Shown here: one piece after another, positions 43,277 through 52,802 of the stretch | Numbering within the stretch: the first letter of the stretch is position 1 | Layout: each line of letters starts with the position of its first letter | Source of the DNA: Clostridiaceae bacterium | GTDB lineage: Bacteria > Bacillota > Clostridia > Lachnospirales > Lachnospiraceae | NCBI GenBank assembly: GCA_910575435.1 | Contig: CAJTGI010000003.1 | Span: 1 to 64,000 of the forward strand | DNA: 64,000 nucleotides | Direction of reading: 5' to 3' | Notes under the pieces: model-generated | The model's database searches: none | What the model saw: the letters and a program-made list of their open reading frames with translations, nothing else | Told to the model about the DNA's origin: nothing | Made by a program: the position numbers and the translations under genes

Positions 43277-44629
43277 ATGGATTTTGCGGACAAGACATTT
43301 TTGGTGGTGGGAACAGGAATCAGCGGGCTGGCGGCAGTGAAGCTGCTGGCGAGAAAGCAGGCGCGGATCGTTTTATTTGACAGCAATACGGAACTCTCTT
43401 ACGAGGGGATTCAGGAAAAACTTGGACAGCCGGTGGAATTTGACCTAGTGCTGGGGGAGATTCCAGAGCGGGTGATGCATCGGGTGGATGTTGCAGTGCT
43501 GAGCCCTGGCGTGCCCACGGATATGCCTTTTGTGATAGAGATGCAGGAGAGAAACATTCCCGTTTGGGGCGAAATTGAACTGGCCTATATGGCGGGAAAG
43601 GGAAGAGTGTTCGCTATTACTGGCACCAACGGAAAAACTACCACCACCGCTCTTGTCGGGGAGATTATGAAAACGTATTATGACAGCGTGTTCGTGGTGG
43701 GTAACATCGGGCTGCCCTACACGGAGCATGCTTTAGATATGAGGGAAGAATCCGTGGTCGTGGCGGAGGTGAGCAGCTTTCAGCTGGAGACCATCCACAA
43801 GTTTCGTCCGGAGGTGAGTGCCATATTAAATATTACGCCGGATCATCTGAACCGCCACCATACCATGGAGTGCTATGCCCAGGCCAAGGGATTTATCGCT
43901 AAGAATCAGACCAAGGATCAGGTTTGCGTGCTGAATTATGAGGATGAGATCTTGCGGAAAATGGCAGGGGAGATTCCGGCAGAGGTGTTCTGGTTCAGCA
44001 GCAGCCAGCCATTAGAGCGGGGCATCTGGCTGGAGGGAGAGGAGATTATCTACTGCGATGGAGAGCCCGTTGCTGTGTGCAGCATTCACGACATGCAGTT
44101 ATTGGGAAAGCACAATTATGAAAATGTCATGGCGGCAGTTGCCATTGCCATTCATGCAGGAGTGCCCCTGGACTGTATCAGGAAAGCAGTGAGGGAGTTC
44201 CAGGGGGTGGAGCACCGCATTGAGTATGTAAGGGAAGTGGGAGGCGTGAAGTATTATAACGACTCCAAGGGAACCAACCCGGATGCCGCCATCAAGGCGG
44301 TGGAGGCGATGATTGCCCCCACGGTAGTGATTGGTGGTGGATATGACAAAGAATCTTCCTACGATGAGTGGATTGCTTCCTTTGAGGGGAAAGTGAAATG
44401 CTTGATTTTGCTGGGGCAGACCAGGGAGGCTATCGCCGAAGCGGCGGGGCGGGCAGGATTTTCCAACGTGATTCTGGTGGATACGCTGGAGGAGGCGGTG
44501 CGGGCCAGCCGTGAGCAGGCAGAGCCGGGAGACGCAGTCCTGCTATCTCCGGCCTGCGCCAGCTGGGGCATGTTTAAGAATTATGAGGAGAGAGGCCGTC
44601 TCTTCAAAGAATATGTCCATCAATTATAA
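43277..44629 (+). CDS. murD: UDP-N-acetylmuramoyl-alanine--D-glutamate ligase
   Basis: A 450-residue protein started at ATG 43277 after GGAAGGATGGAG. N-terminal UDP-binding Rossmann domain (FLVVGTGISGLAAVKLLARK), ATP P-loop AITGTNGKTTTTALVGEIM, central NITPDHLNRHHTMECYAQAK, EHRIEYVREVGGVKYYNDSK, and C-terminal LSPACASWGMFKNYEERG. It adds D-Glu to UDP-MurNAc-L-Ala in the cytosol. It directly follows the PBP genes, so mraY, which commonly lies between them, is missing from the cluster. Confidence 0.97.
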   Translation: MDFADKTFLVVGTGISGLAAVKLLARKQARIVLFDSNTELSYEGIQEKLGQPVEFDLVLGEIPERVMHRVDVAVLSPGVPTDMPFVIEMQERNIPVWGEIELAYMAGKGRVFAITGTNGKTTTTALVGEIMKTYYDSVFVVGNIGLPYTEHALDMREESVVVAEVSSFQLETIHKFRPEVSAILNITPDHLNRHHTMECYAQAKGFIAKNQTKDQVCVLNYEDEILRKMAGEIPAEVFWFSSSQPLERGIWLEGEEIIYCDGEPVAVCSIHDMQLLGKHNYENVMAAVAIAIHAGVPLDCIRKAVREFQGVEHRIEYVREVGGVKYYNDSKGTNPDAAIKAVEAMIAPTVVIGGGYDKESSYDEWIASFEGKVKCLILLGQTREAIAEAAGRAGFSNVILVDTLEEAVRASREQAEPGDAVLLSPACASWGMFKNYEERGRLFKEYVHQL

Positions 44630-44655
44630 AGACATGTGGTTTGAAAGGAAAGTAA

Positions 44656-45786
44656 ATGATGGAAGGAAGACGGGAAAAAGTCCGTTATACCAGACAGTAT
44701 GATTATGCGCTGCTCTTTCTCACAATCGGCATTGCGCTTTTTGGCGTGATTATGATTTACAGTGCGGGGTACTACACGGCATCAATCCAGAACAATCCCT
44801 TTCGGTATGTGAAGTCCCAGCTTGCCAGCCTGATTTTGGGGGCTGGGGTGATGGTTGTGATTTCTCTGGTGGATTATCAGGTGCTGATGCAGAAAATATT
44901 CCATACCAGACTTACCATGGTGCATTTTCTTTATCTGATGGCAATGGTGTTTCAGACGCTGGTACTCTTTATCGGAATTGAGATGAATGGCGCCAAGCGC
45001 TGGCTCAAGCTGGGCCCGGTGCAGTTTCAGCCCTCCGAGGTGACGAAGATTGCGGTCATCGCTTTTATTTCCTATGCAGTGTATCAGAGAAGGCGGGATT
45101 TGGACCATCTGAAAGGGTTTGTGCGAATCTTGATATTTACCCTGCCACTCATAGGGCTGGTTGCCAAGGAGAATCTCAGTTCTGCCATTATCGTGGTAGG
45201 GATAGTCTTCGGGATGTGCTTTGTAGCCAGCCGGAAGAAAATGTATTTTATCGGGGCTGTGATTCTGGCTGTTCTGGCGATAGTGGCCTATATCTTTCTT
45301 GGAAATGGATTTCGCGCCGACCGCATAGAGATGTGGCTGGATGTGGAGAACCATGCCAGGGCCTTCCAGATACGCCAGGGACTGTATGCCATAGCCTCCG
45401 GGGGCCTTTTCGGCAAGGGCTTGGGGGAGAGCATGCAGAAATTGGGCTATATTCCTGAGGCATACAATGATATGATATTTTCTGTCATCTGCGAGGAACT
45501 GGGAGTGGTGGGAGCGGTTCTGGTAATTTTTGCTTTTCTTGTGCTGCTTTGGAGGATCGTGGTCATCGCCTGCCATGCGCCGGACTTGTTTGGCACTATG
45601 CTCTGCGTGGGCGTGATGGTGCAGCTGGCGGTTCAGGTTCTCATCAATGTGGCGGTGGTGACAAATTCCATTCCGTCCACGGGCATTCCCATGCCGCTCA
45701 TTAGTTACGGAGGCACCTCTGCGGCCATTATCATGGCAGAGATGGGCATCGTGCTGGGGGTCTCCCGGCAGATTAAGCAGAAGTGA
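44656..45786 (+). CDS. ftsW: SEDS glycosyltransferase FtsW
   Basis: A 376-residue protein with about ten TM helices. It contains the SEDS landmarks GAKRWLKLGPVQFQPSEVTK, the extracellular loop ending GYIPEAYNDMIFSVICEELG, and STGIPMPLISYGGTSAAIIM near the end. Its position between murD and divIB makes FtsW more likely than RodA or SpoVE. It polymerises lipid II into septal glycan with a class B PBP partner, two of which lie upstream. AAAGGAAAG precedes the two adjacent ATGs (44656, 44659). Confidence 0.95.
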   Translation: MMEGRREKVRYTRQYDYALLFLTIGIALFGVIMIYSAGYYTASIQNNPFRYVKSQLASLILGAGVMVVISLVDYQVLMQKIFHTRLTMVHFLYLMAMVFQTLVLFIGIEMNGAKRWLKLGPVQFQPSEVTKIAVIAFISYAVYQRRRDLDHLKGFVRILIFTLPLIGLVAKENLSSAIIVVGIVFGMCFVASRKKMYFIGAVILAVLAIVAYIFLGNGFRADRIEMWLDVENHARAFQIRQGLYAIASGGLFGKGLGESMQKLGYIPEAYNDMIFSVICEELGVVGAVLVIFAFLVLLWRIVVIACHAPDLFGTMLCVGVMVQLAVQVLINVAVVTNSIPSTGIPMPLISYGGTSAAIIMAEMGIVLGVSRQIKQK

Positions 45787-45804
45787 TAAGATGGAGGAAA
45801 TACC

Positions 45805-46533
45805 ATGCGTTGGTACAGTAAACTTTTAATCGGTGCAGGATTGCTGGCGGCAATCTGCCTATTTGTCTTTTTTGGACTTCGGATTGAGCATGTGAAGGTG
45901 GAGGGGTCGGAAATTTATTCCCAAGAGGAAATCAAGCAGTCCGTCTTTGCCAGAAAATATTCAGATAATGAATTGTTTTTCATGATTTATGAAAAATTAT
46001 ATGGAATCAATAAGCTGCCCTTTGTGGAAGATATCGAGGTGACATTTGAAAACAGGAATACCATCTTGCTGCAGGTGTACGACAAGGCGATTAGCGGGTG
46101 CATCAAATATATGGGACAGTATGTGTACTTTGACAAAGATGGGACCGTGCTGCAGAGCATGAAGGAGAAAAGGGACGGGGTGCCGGTGGTTACCGGAATC
46201 AAGTTTGGGACCTTTACCGTGGGGAAGGTATTTCGGGTAAAGGATGAAAGTCTTTTTGCCATGATTATGAACTTGTCCCAGTTGATTACCCACTACGACA
46301 TTGACGTTGAGAGGCTTCATATGGAAGAGGAGAATGTAATTCTCTATTCTGGAGGCATCAAGGTGATTTTGGGGAAGAAGAGCCTGTATGATGATGAGAT
46401 GTCAGCCCTCTCCAGCGTCCTGGATACTGCCGGAAAGAAGAAAATGAAGGGAACCATTGATATGCAGAATTTTAGGGTGGGGGACAAGATTGCCCTGAAG
46501 CAGGATTCTAGGGGGGGAAAAGAAAAGAAATAG
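45805..46533 (+). CDS. divIB: Cell division protein DivIB/FtsQ
   Basis: A 242-residue protein with a very short cytosolic start, one TM segment (LLIGAGLLAAICLFVFFGLR), and a POTRA domain (IEHVKVEGSEIYSQEEIKQS, then VEDIEVTFENRNTILLQVYD) followed by the beta domain. The tail is basic (SRGGKEKK). ATGGAGG precedes the ATG. It acts at the septum with FtsL/DivIC. Its position 18 bp after ftsW is standard, except that murG is not found between them. Confidence 0.9.
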   Translation: MRWYSKLLIGAGLLAAICLFVFFGLRIEHVKVEGSEIYSQEEIKQSVFARKYSDNELFFMIYEKLYGINKLPFVEDIEVTFENRNTILLQVYDKAISGCIKYMGQYVYFDKDGTVLQSMKEKRDGVPVVTGIKFGTFTVGKVFRVKDESLFAMIMNLSQLITHYDIDVERLHMEEENVILYSGGIKVILGKKSLYDDEMSALSSVLDTAGKKKMKGTIDMQNFRVGDKIALKQDSRGGKEKK

Positions 46534-46675
46534 CAAAAAAAACATATATTCTCTTGATTATTGTCAGGTAAATAGGTATTATATATGTTAGGGCAAAAAA
46601 TAATTTCATACATAGAATGAGGAAAATAAAACTGTATGATAAGATTGCGAGAGCATGGATGAAGGAGGACCCGTT

Positions 46676-47917
46676 GTGTTAGAAATAAAGTCAGGAAATG
46701 CAGATTATGCAGCGAAGATAATTGTAGTTGGCGTGGGAGGCGGCGGAAATAACGCCGTGAACCGCATGATAGATGAGGGAATTGCCGGAGTAGAGTTTAT
46801 TGCCATTAATACGGATAAGCAGCATTTGATGAATTGCAAGGCATCCACCACGTTGCAGATTGGTGAGAAGCTGACAAAGGGATTGGGTGCCGGAGCCAAC
46901 CCGGAAGTGGGGAAGGCGGCGGCAGAGGAGAACAAGGAAGAGATTACGGAACTGATCAAGGGCGCGGACATGCTATTCGTCACCTGCGGCATGGGTGGCG
47001 GAACCGGCACTGGCGCCGCTCCTGTCATTGCCCAGATATCAAAGAACCTTGGCATCCTGACAGTTGGCGTTGTGACCAGGCCCTTTACCTTCGAGGGAGG
47101 TAGCCGCAAGTCAAATGCATTGTCAGGCATCGAGTGCCTTAAGGAAAATGTAGATACGCTGATTGTCATTCCCAATGACCGCCTCCTAGACATCGTTGAC
47201 CGCCGCACTTCTATTGAGGAGGCGCTCCTGAAGGCGGACGAAGTATTGCAGCAGGGCGTGCAGGGCATCACGGATCTGATTAACATGCCTGGCTTGATTA
47301 ACCTGGACTTTGCAGACGTGCAGACGGTGATGAAGGACAAGGGTATTGCCCATATTGGCATTGGCACGGGTTCTGGGGACGAGAAGTGCCTGGATGCGGT
47401 GAAGCAGGCAATTTCCAGTCCGCTATTGGAGACTACCATCGAGGGTGCTTCCCATGTGATTATCAATATTTCCGGGGATGTGGCATTGCAGGAGGCAAAT
47501 GAGGCCGCTTCCTATATCCAGGAATTGACAGGAGAGAATACCAACATTATTTTTGGCGTGGTAGATGTGGCAGACAATGATGATATCGTGCAGATTACCG
47601 TAATTGCTACGGGACTGGAAAATGACGGCATGCATGTGGCTCAGGCCGCGCCTTCATTTACGGCGGTACCGCCCCAGCCCAAGACTAATTTTCCCACCAG
47701 GGAGGGACAGATGGCCAGTGGGGCGCCTGCAGGGCGCACTGTGAGAAATATTACTACTGGTGCCAAGAGCGTGATGCCACCTAGCCAGAGCGCTGTACCC
47801 CAGCAGGCGACGCCCCAGACGGCGGCTACTGCGCCTCAGGGATTTTCAACGGCATCCCAGTCCGGGGATGAGGGCAGTGGAATTAAGATTCCGGAATTTT
47901 TGCAGAGAAAAAGATAG
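46676..47917 (+). CDS. ftsZ: Cell division GTPase FtsZ
   Basis: A 413-residue protein. GTG 46676 is chosen because GAAGGAGGA ends seven bases upstream; the ATG at 46655 overlaps that site. The tubulin signature [45 protein letters not shown] and [20 protein letters not shown] are intact. A Pro/Gln/Ala-rich linker leads to the conserved C-terminal peptide [11 protein letters not shown], which binds FtsA/SepF-type anchors. It forms the Z ring. A strong terminator follows. Confidence 0.98.
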   Translation: MLEIKSGNADYAAKIIVVGVGGGGNNAVNRMIDEGIAGVEFIAINTDKQHLMNCKASTTLQIGEKLTKGLGAGANPEVGKAAAEENKEEITELIKGADMLFVTCGMGGGTGTGAAPVIAQISKNLGILTVGVVTRPFTFEGGSRKSNALSGIECLKENVDTLIVIPNDRLLDIVDRRTSIEEALLKADEVLQQGVQGITDLINMPGLINLDFADVQTVMKDKGIAHIGIGTGSGDEKCLDAVKQAISSPLLETTIEGASHVIINISGDVALQEANEAASYIQELTGENTNIIFGVVDVADNDDIVQITVIATGLENDGMHVAQAAPSFTAVPPQPKTNFPTREGQMASGAPAGRTVRNITTGAKSVMPPSQSAVPQQATPQTAATAPQGFSTASQSGDEGSGIKIPEFLQRKR

Positions 47918-47939
47918 CTTTATGAAGAAAAGATAGAGA

Positions 47940-47969
47940 AAGCCCCAATGTTTTGCTTGGGGCTTTTTT
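47940..47969 (+). terminator. Rho-independent terminator after ftsZ
   Basis: AAGCCCCAA (47940-47948) pairs with TTGGGGCTT (47957-47965), followed by a run of T. It closes the division cluster. Confidence 0.9.
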
Positions 47970-48020
47970 GACACCAAATACCTAACAATGGACTGACCGA
48001 GGAGGCAGAAAAGGAGGCAA

Positions 48021-48075
48021 GAGTGAAAAATAAATTTTTCACTCGGCAAGTTTGTGTCTGCGTTGCGACACAAAC
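48021..48075 (+). repeat. Two perfect inverted repeats between ftsZ and the CPBP gene
   Basis: GAGTGAAAAAT/ATTTTTCACTC (48021-48031 and 48034-48044) and GTTTGTGTC/GACACAAAC (48050-48058 and 48067-48075) stand side by side. Neither has a T tract. They precede the CPBP gene by about 40 bp and may fold in its leader. Confidence 0.6.
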
Positions 48076-48117
48076 ATTGCATTATGCGCAACAAGCAGCG
48101 CAGAAATGAGGAAATTT

Positions 48118-49017
48118 ATGGGAGAGAAGAGAGGCGTAGAGATAGGCGGACAGATGGATCGGGAACAACAGAAGAATTGGAAAATCGTGCGAACCCGCAC
48201 ATGCATCAGGGCAGGGCTGATTTTTCTGGGAGTGCTGGGAATGCAAGTGGTCGGGGGACTGATATTGGGATTGTTTCTGAGCATTCAGGCATTTATGCAG
48301 TCTGAGAATGCTTCGGGGATGGTGCAGAACTTGACGGAGGCTTCTGGCAATTTGGGGCAGTATGCCATCCTGCTGTCCCTTTTGTGCGCGCTGGCTTCTG
48401 GGACGTGGTGCGGAATATTATACTGGCGTTCGGACTGGCGGGTGCGGCCCTTTGATTACAGAAAAGCCTTTCCCCTAAAGAGAGTGTTCATGATTGCTGC
48501 CACAGTTTCCGGGGCGTGCATCCTGCTCACGTTTTTTCTGGGGCTGGTCCAGCAGTTGGCGCCCGCTTTTTTTAAGGACTATAATCAACTAATGGAGACG
48601 ATATCTACGGGAGACATGTTCTTGAATATTCTCTATGTGGTGACAATCGGGCCGATATCGGAGGAACTGATTTTCCGGGGGGCCCTCTTTGACAGGTTTT
48701 ATCTGGTCTTTCCCTTCTGGACTGCCAATATTCTCCAGGCGTTGCTCTTTGGCATTTATCATATGAATGTGATACAGGGATTCTATGCGTTCCTTCTGGG
48801 AATCCTTCTGGGAATGATCCGACAGATGACGGGGAGCATTCTGGCCACGATTTTTTCCCATATGATATTTAATGGCACCACGTATGCCATATCCTATATT
48901 TTGACAGGGGCTGGGGCGTATGCGGGAATCGTATTGATGGGGATGGTTGTGCTGAGCGTGGTGGCCGTGGTCTTTGGAAGCAGAATGATATGGAGAAGTT
49001 GCACAAAAAATATCTAA
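48118..49017 (+). CDS. CPBP-family intramembrane glutamic protease
   Basis: A 299-residue membrane protein with about eight TM segments. ATG 48118 is chosen with GAGG six bases upstream. The CPBP/Abi catalytic motifs are clear: GPISEELIFRGALFDRF (EExxxR), GIYHMNVIQGFYAFLLG (His) and ATIFSHMIFNGTTYA (His). Members are related to the Rce1 CAAX protease; bacterial ones act in maturation or self-immunity of peptides or as membrane proteases of unknown substrate. No peptide gene is seen next to it. Confidence 0.9.
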   Translation: MGEKRGVEIGGQMDREQQKNWKIVRTRTCIRAGLIFLGVLGMQVVGGLILGLFLSIQAFMQSENASGMVQNLTEASGNLGQYAILLSLLCALASGTWCGILYWRSDWRVRPFDYRKAFPLKRVFMIAATVSGACILLTFFLGLVQQLAPAFFKDYNQLMETISTGDMFLNILYVVTIGPISEELIFRGALFDRFYLVFPFWTANILQALLFGIYHMNVIQGFYAFLLGILLGMIRQMTGSILATIFSHMIFNGTTYAISYILTGAGAYAGIVLMGMVVLSVVAVVFGSRMIWRSCTKNI

Positions 49018-49115
49018 ATTTTTTAAAATCATTGACGAATTTGATAGAAAATTCTTGAAAAATATGGTATCATGATAATCGGGTGGCAAGTATATTTTGG
49101 GATAGGAGAATTATA

Positions 49116-51041
49116 TTGGAGCAGGAGAAGAAAATCATTGGCGTTTGTGTTGCAGGGTTGGACAGAGATCATCCAGGGCGCTTTGTAAATGCTTTGTGCA
49201 ATAAGGCAAAACAGCAGAATCGTCCAGTAGTGGTATACAATGTGTTTAAGAAGCTGGATTACATGAACAGTTTTTTGGAAGGGGAAATTCAGGTATTTCA
49301 ACATATTCCCTGGGAACGCCTCTGTGTTCTCTTGATTTTTACAGAATCCATAGATAACGAGGAGGTTTCTGGAAAATTGGCGGAGTGCGCCCATGAGCAT
49401 GGGGTTCCTGTCATTTCCGTAGATCGTTGCCTGGAAGGATGCCACAATGTCCTTTTTGCTTATGAGGAGGCATTTGAGAGAATTGTCAGGCATATAGTGG
49501 AACATCATGGATGCAGGACGATTAACTTTATGGCGGGCTTTCAGAACAATGATTTCTCTGATGCCAGAATCAATATATTTAAGAAGGTGCTGGCGGAGAA
49601 CCATATTCCTTTCGATGAGAAGCGCATGGCATACGGGCAGTTTTGGGAGATGCCCGCCAGGCTGGCCTGTGAGAAATGGGTGACCAAATGGCAGGTGGGC
49701 AAGCAGGAGATGCCGGAGGCGATTATCTGTGCCAATGACATCATGGCTCTTACTGTGTGCAACGTGCTGATGAATCATGGGATCCGCGTGCCGGAGGATG
49801 TGCTTCTCACAGGCTTTGACGGCCTGGGATTGGTGTCGTATTGCACTCCGAACCTAACCACCGCCAGGGATGATATGTCCCTGATCGGGAAGGAACTGAT
49901 GAAAATGGTGGACAGATGCATTGAAGATCCAGAGATGGAGCCTATGGAGATTATGATTTCTTTTCAGACTGTCTTTTCAGAGTCTTGCGGATGCAATCCC
50001 ATTCAGGTACACAATACCAATGAGCAAATCATGGAACTATATGGCAAGGCTGCGGAGATGCGGATTCAGTCCAATGACCTGTTCTTTATGATGTCTACCT
50101 TGACAGACGGGTATTCTGCTTTCAATCTGGCAAAAAATCTAAATTCCTATCAGCATTTTATTGGGGTTAAATCCTTGCTGCTATTTATGAATCCTACATA
50201 TTACCAGGAGACGGATATTCCCCATAAGGGCTTTGACGGTGATTCCATGCTTCTCATGTCTGAGATACGCCATGGAGAATATCATGCGCCTTTGGCGGAG
50301 ATTTCCAGAGAGAGGGAGCAGGAAATGATTGAGGAAATGCTGGAGAAGAAGGGGCAGCTTCTCATGGTGCCCATCCATCAGCAGGAGGAGCAGTACGGAT
50401 GCATGGTGACATCTTTTGCTGACTGCGCGGAGGACGTGGGGGCGTTTTATGAGTTTGTGCTGGCGCTGAACCAAATGCTTGGAACGATTAAAAAGCAGTC
50501 TCAGCTTCACAGGATGTTTATTACGGATAATTTGACGGAGTTATATAACCGTCGGGGGTTTTATGGGGAATTGAAGAAGGCAGTCAATCGCCTTGAGGGA
50601 AGGGAAATGACTCTTTTTATCGCTTCTGTGGATATGGATGGATTGAAATATATCAATGACAGTTTTGGCCATGCGGAGGGGGATTACGCCATAAAGACTG
50701 TGGCAGACTTTCTGCGGGGCACTATGGAGGGAAGAAAGGGAGTTTGCGCCAGATTTGGCGGGGATGAATTCATGGTGGCCATTCTGTCAGATGCCCAGGA
50801 GGAGGATGTGGCATTTTATGAATCCTATGAGGGCATTTTGCAAAAGAGAGTGGAGCGGTTTGAGCGGCGCAGCAAAAAGCCGTATCAGATAGGCGTTAGC
50901 ATTGGCTGCATCCATCGCCGGATTAAGAGTTTGGAAGATGTGGATGGGCTCATGAAGAAGGCCGATGACATCATGTATGACTGCAAGGCTACCCACAAGA
51001 ATAGCAGGACTGCCAGAATACGGGAGAATAGGCGGCTATAG
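49116..51041 (+). CDS. LacI-type receptor domain fused to GGDEF diguanylate cyclase
   Basis: A 641-residue protein. It starts at TTG 49116, since TAGGAG lies eight bases upstream. Residues about 5-275 form a periplasmic-binding-protein-like (LacI/RbsB) fold (IIGVCVAGLDRDHPGRFVNA, AIICANDIMALTVCNVLMNH, GIRVPEDVLLTGFDGLGLVS) with no HTH or signal peptide, so it is a cytosolic sugar or metabolite sensor. A linker of about 170 residues is followed by GGDEF (DNLTELYNRRGF, then ARFGGDEFMVAI), with the active-site motif intact. It probably makes c-di-GMP in response to a ligand. The adjacent PAS-EAL gene could remove it. Confidence 0.9.
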   Translation: MEQEKKIIGVCVAGLDRDHPGRFVNALCNKAKQQNRPVVVYNVFKKLDYMNSFLEGEIQVFQHIPWERLCVLLIFTESIDNEEVSGKLAECAHEHGVPVISVDRCLEGCHNVLFAYEEAFERIVRHIVEHHGCRTINFMAGFQNNDFSDARINIFKKVLAENHIPFDEKRMAYGQFWEMPARLACEKWVTKWQVGKQEMPEAIICANDIMALTVCNVLMNHGIRVPEDVLLTGFDGLGLVSYCTPNLTTARDDMSLIGKELMKMVDRCIEDPEMEPMEIMISFQTVFSESCGCNPIQVHNTNEQIMELYGKAAEMRIQSNDLFFMMSTLTDGYSAFNLAKNLNSYQHFIGVKSLLLFMNPTYYQETDIPHKGFDGDSMLLMSEIRHGEYHAPLAEISREREQEMIEEMLEKKGQLLMVPIHQQEEQYGCMVTSFADCAEDVGAFYEFVLALNQMLGTIKKQSQLHRMFITDNLTELYNRRGFYGELKKAVNRLEGREMTLFIASVDMDGLKYINDSFGHAEGDYAIKTVADFLRGTMEGRKGVCARFGGDEFMVAILSDAQEEDVAFYESYEGILQKRVERFERRSKKPYQIGVSIGCIHRRIKSLEDVDGLMKKADDIMYDCKATHKNSRTARIRENRRL

Positions 51042-51090
51042 AGGGATAGGAGGTGGGAGTTCGCTTTGGATTTGCGGGTAACGGAAAGGC

Positions 51091-52791
51091 ATGGGGAGTT
51101 TTATGGATATTTCATTGGAAGAGTTGGAGTTTGGGCATTTCCATCTGGTGCTGAACCTTTTGAGCAAATGTACGGATGACTATCTATTTATCTTTGATTT
51201 GGAATTGGACGAATATTCTGTTTCTGAAAATGCCGTGAGCCGTTTTCGATTGGAGGATTGTCAGTTTCGGAATGCCACGGACAGATTGAAGGAAGTCTGT
51301 CATCCTGATGATTATGCCAGGCTGGTGGACAACATTCAGGGCATACAGGACGGAATCGTGACAGAGCACGATCTGGAGTATCGCTGGCTGAGCAAGGATG
51401 GCAGTCCGGTGTGGATTAATTGCCACGGACAGTTGGTGCGGGGGAAGGATCAGTCGGTTCGCTATATTGTGGGGCGCATTACGGAACTGGGGCGAAAGAA
51501 TATTATGGACAACGTGACCGGCCTGTATCGGGAAGTGAAGCTTTGCTCTGACCTGACCAAGATTCAGAAGTTTGATGAGGAGATGGATTACCTTCTGCTG
51601 ATCGGAATTGACAATTTTCGGGAAATCAATGAAAAGCATGGGAAATCCTTTGGTGACCAGGTTTTGCTGGCGGTTTGCGAATGTATCCAGGACTGCGTGG
51701 GGGAGGCTGGGCTTGTCTACCGCATGAGCGGAGATGAGATGCTGGTTTTGATGAAGAGGAAGGAGATTGGGCAGATTGATCCGGCCAGGGAGATGTTCCA
51801 GCGGGTACGCCGGAAACTGGATGCAAATATTTCAGACAGCGGCTATCAGCATTTTCTAACAATTTCCGGGGGAAGCGCGTATTACTCTGAGGAGATGGAC
51901 AATATCCTGAAGCTGATAGAGCAGGCGGAGTTTTCATTGCACCAGGCGAAGGTCAATGGAAAGAATACTTATGTGAAATATGATGTGGGGCAGCATGAGA
52001 TTTTTCTTGCCAGGCTGGACATGCAGGAAAGGCTTCGAAAGGCGGTGGAAGACGATTTTCATGGATTTGAGTTATTTTATCAGCCCATTATCCATGTGGA
52101 GAAGCGGAAGATATTGGGGGCGGAGGCCCTGCTTCGCTGGCGGGACGATGTGCTGGGGATGGTGTCTCCGGCGGTATTTATCCCCCTCTTGGAGGATAGC
52201 GGCCTGATTATTCCGGTTGGCCGCTGGATTATCAAGACTGCCATGAGGCAGTGCCTGGAGTGGCAGAAACAGGATGAGGAATTTCGCATTAATATTAACT
52301 TGTCCTTTATCCAGATTCGCAAGAGCAATCTGATTAAGGATATTGATGATTGCATGCGGGAATTGAATTTTAGCAGCAAGAATGTTCTCTTTGAGATTAC
52401 TGAGAGCGGAGAGCTGGAGGAAGGTGGCACCACGGAGGGAATTCTCCAGAATTTTCAGAGGAGGAATTTGAACCTGGCTATTGATGATTTTGGCACTGGC
52501 TACTCTAATTTGAGGTACATAAAGGAAATGATGTTTGACTTGGTGAAGATTGACCAGGCATTTATCAGGAATATCAAAGATAACCAATATGATTATCTGG
52601 TAGTAAAGCAGTTTACGGAACTGGCACACAGTCTGAATTTAAAGGTATGCTATGAGGGGGTGGAGACTTATGACGTGCTGCAGTGCGTGCTGGAACTAGA
52701 GCCAGATTACATTCAGGGATATTATTTTGCGAAACCGGTATCGGTATGGGAATTTGAGTCGAAGTTTTTATGCAAGTTTATAAGATTATAA
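51091..52791 (+). CDS. PAS-(degenerate GGDEF)-EAL c-di-GMP phosphodiesterase
   Basis: A 566-residue protein; ATG 51103 is an alternative start with GGGGAG closer by. A PAS domain (about 20-135, ending YIVGRITELGRKN), a GGDEF-like domain with MSGDEM in place of GGDEF, hence probably inactive, and an EAL domain: LGAEALLRW, VLFEITESGE, LAIDDFGTGYSNLRYI, LVKIDQAFI, CYEGVET, IQGYYFAKPVS. All metal-binding and catalytic EAL residues look present, so hydrolysis of c-di-GMP is likely, with the GGDEF-like part as a possible GTP sensor. Encoded 50 bp after the diguanylate cyclase. Confidence 0.92.
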   Translation: MGSFMDISLEELEFGHFHLVLNLLSKCTDDYLFIFDLELDEYSVSENAVSRFRLEDCQFRNATDRLKEVCHPDDYARLVDNIQGIQDGIVTEHDLEYRWLSKDGSPVWINCHGQLVRGKDQSVRYIVGRITELGRKNIMDNVTGLYREVKLCSDLTKIQKFDEEMDYLLLIGIDNFREINEKHGKSFGDQVLLAVCECIQDCVGEAGLVYRMSGDEMLVLMKRKEIGQIDPAREMFQRVRRKLDANISDSGYQHFLTISGGSAYYSEEMDNILKLIEQAEFSLHQAKVNGKNTYVKYDVGQHEIFLARLDMQERLRKAVEDDFHGFELFYQPIIHVEKRKILGAEALLRWRDDVLGMVSPAVFIPLLEDSGLIIPVGRWIIKTAMRQCLEWQKQDEEFRININLSFIQIRKSNLIKDIDDCMRELNFSSKNVLFEITESGELEEGGTTEGILQNFQRRNLNLAIDDFGTGYSNLRYIKEMMFDLVKIDQAFIRNIKDNQYDYLVVKQFTELAHSLNLKVCYEGVETYDVLQCVLELEPDYIQGYYFAKPVSVWEFESKFLCKFIRL

Positions 52792-52802
52792 GGAGGAAGA
52801 TT

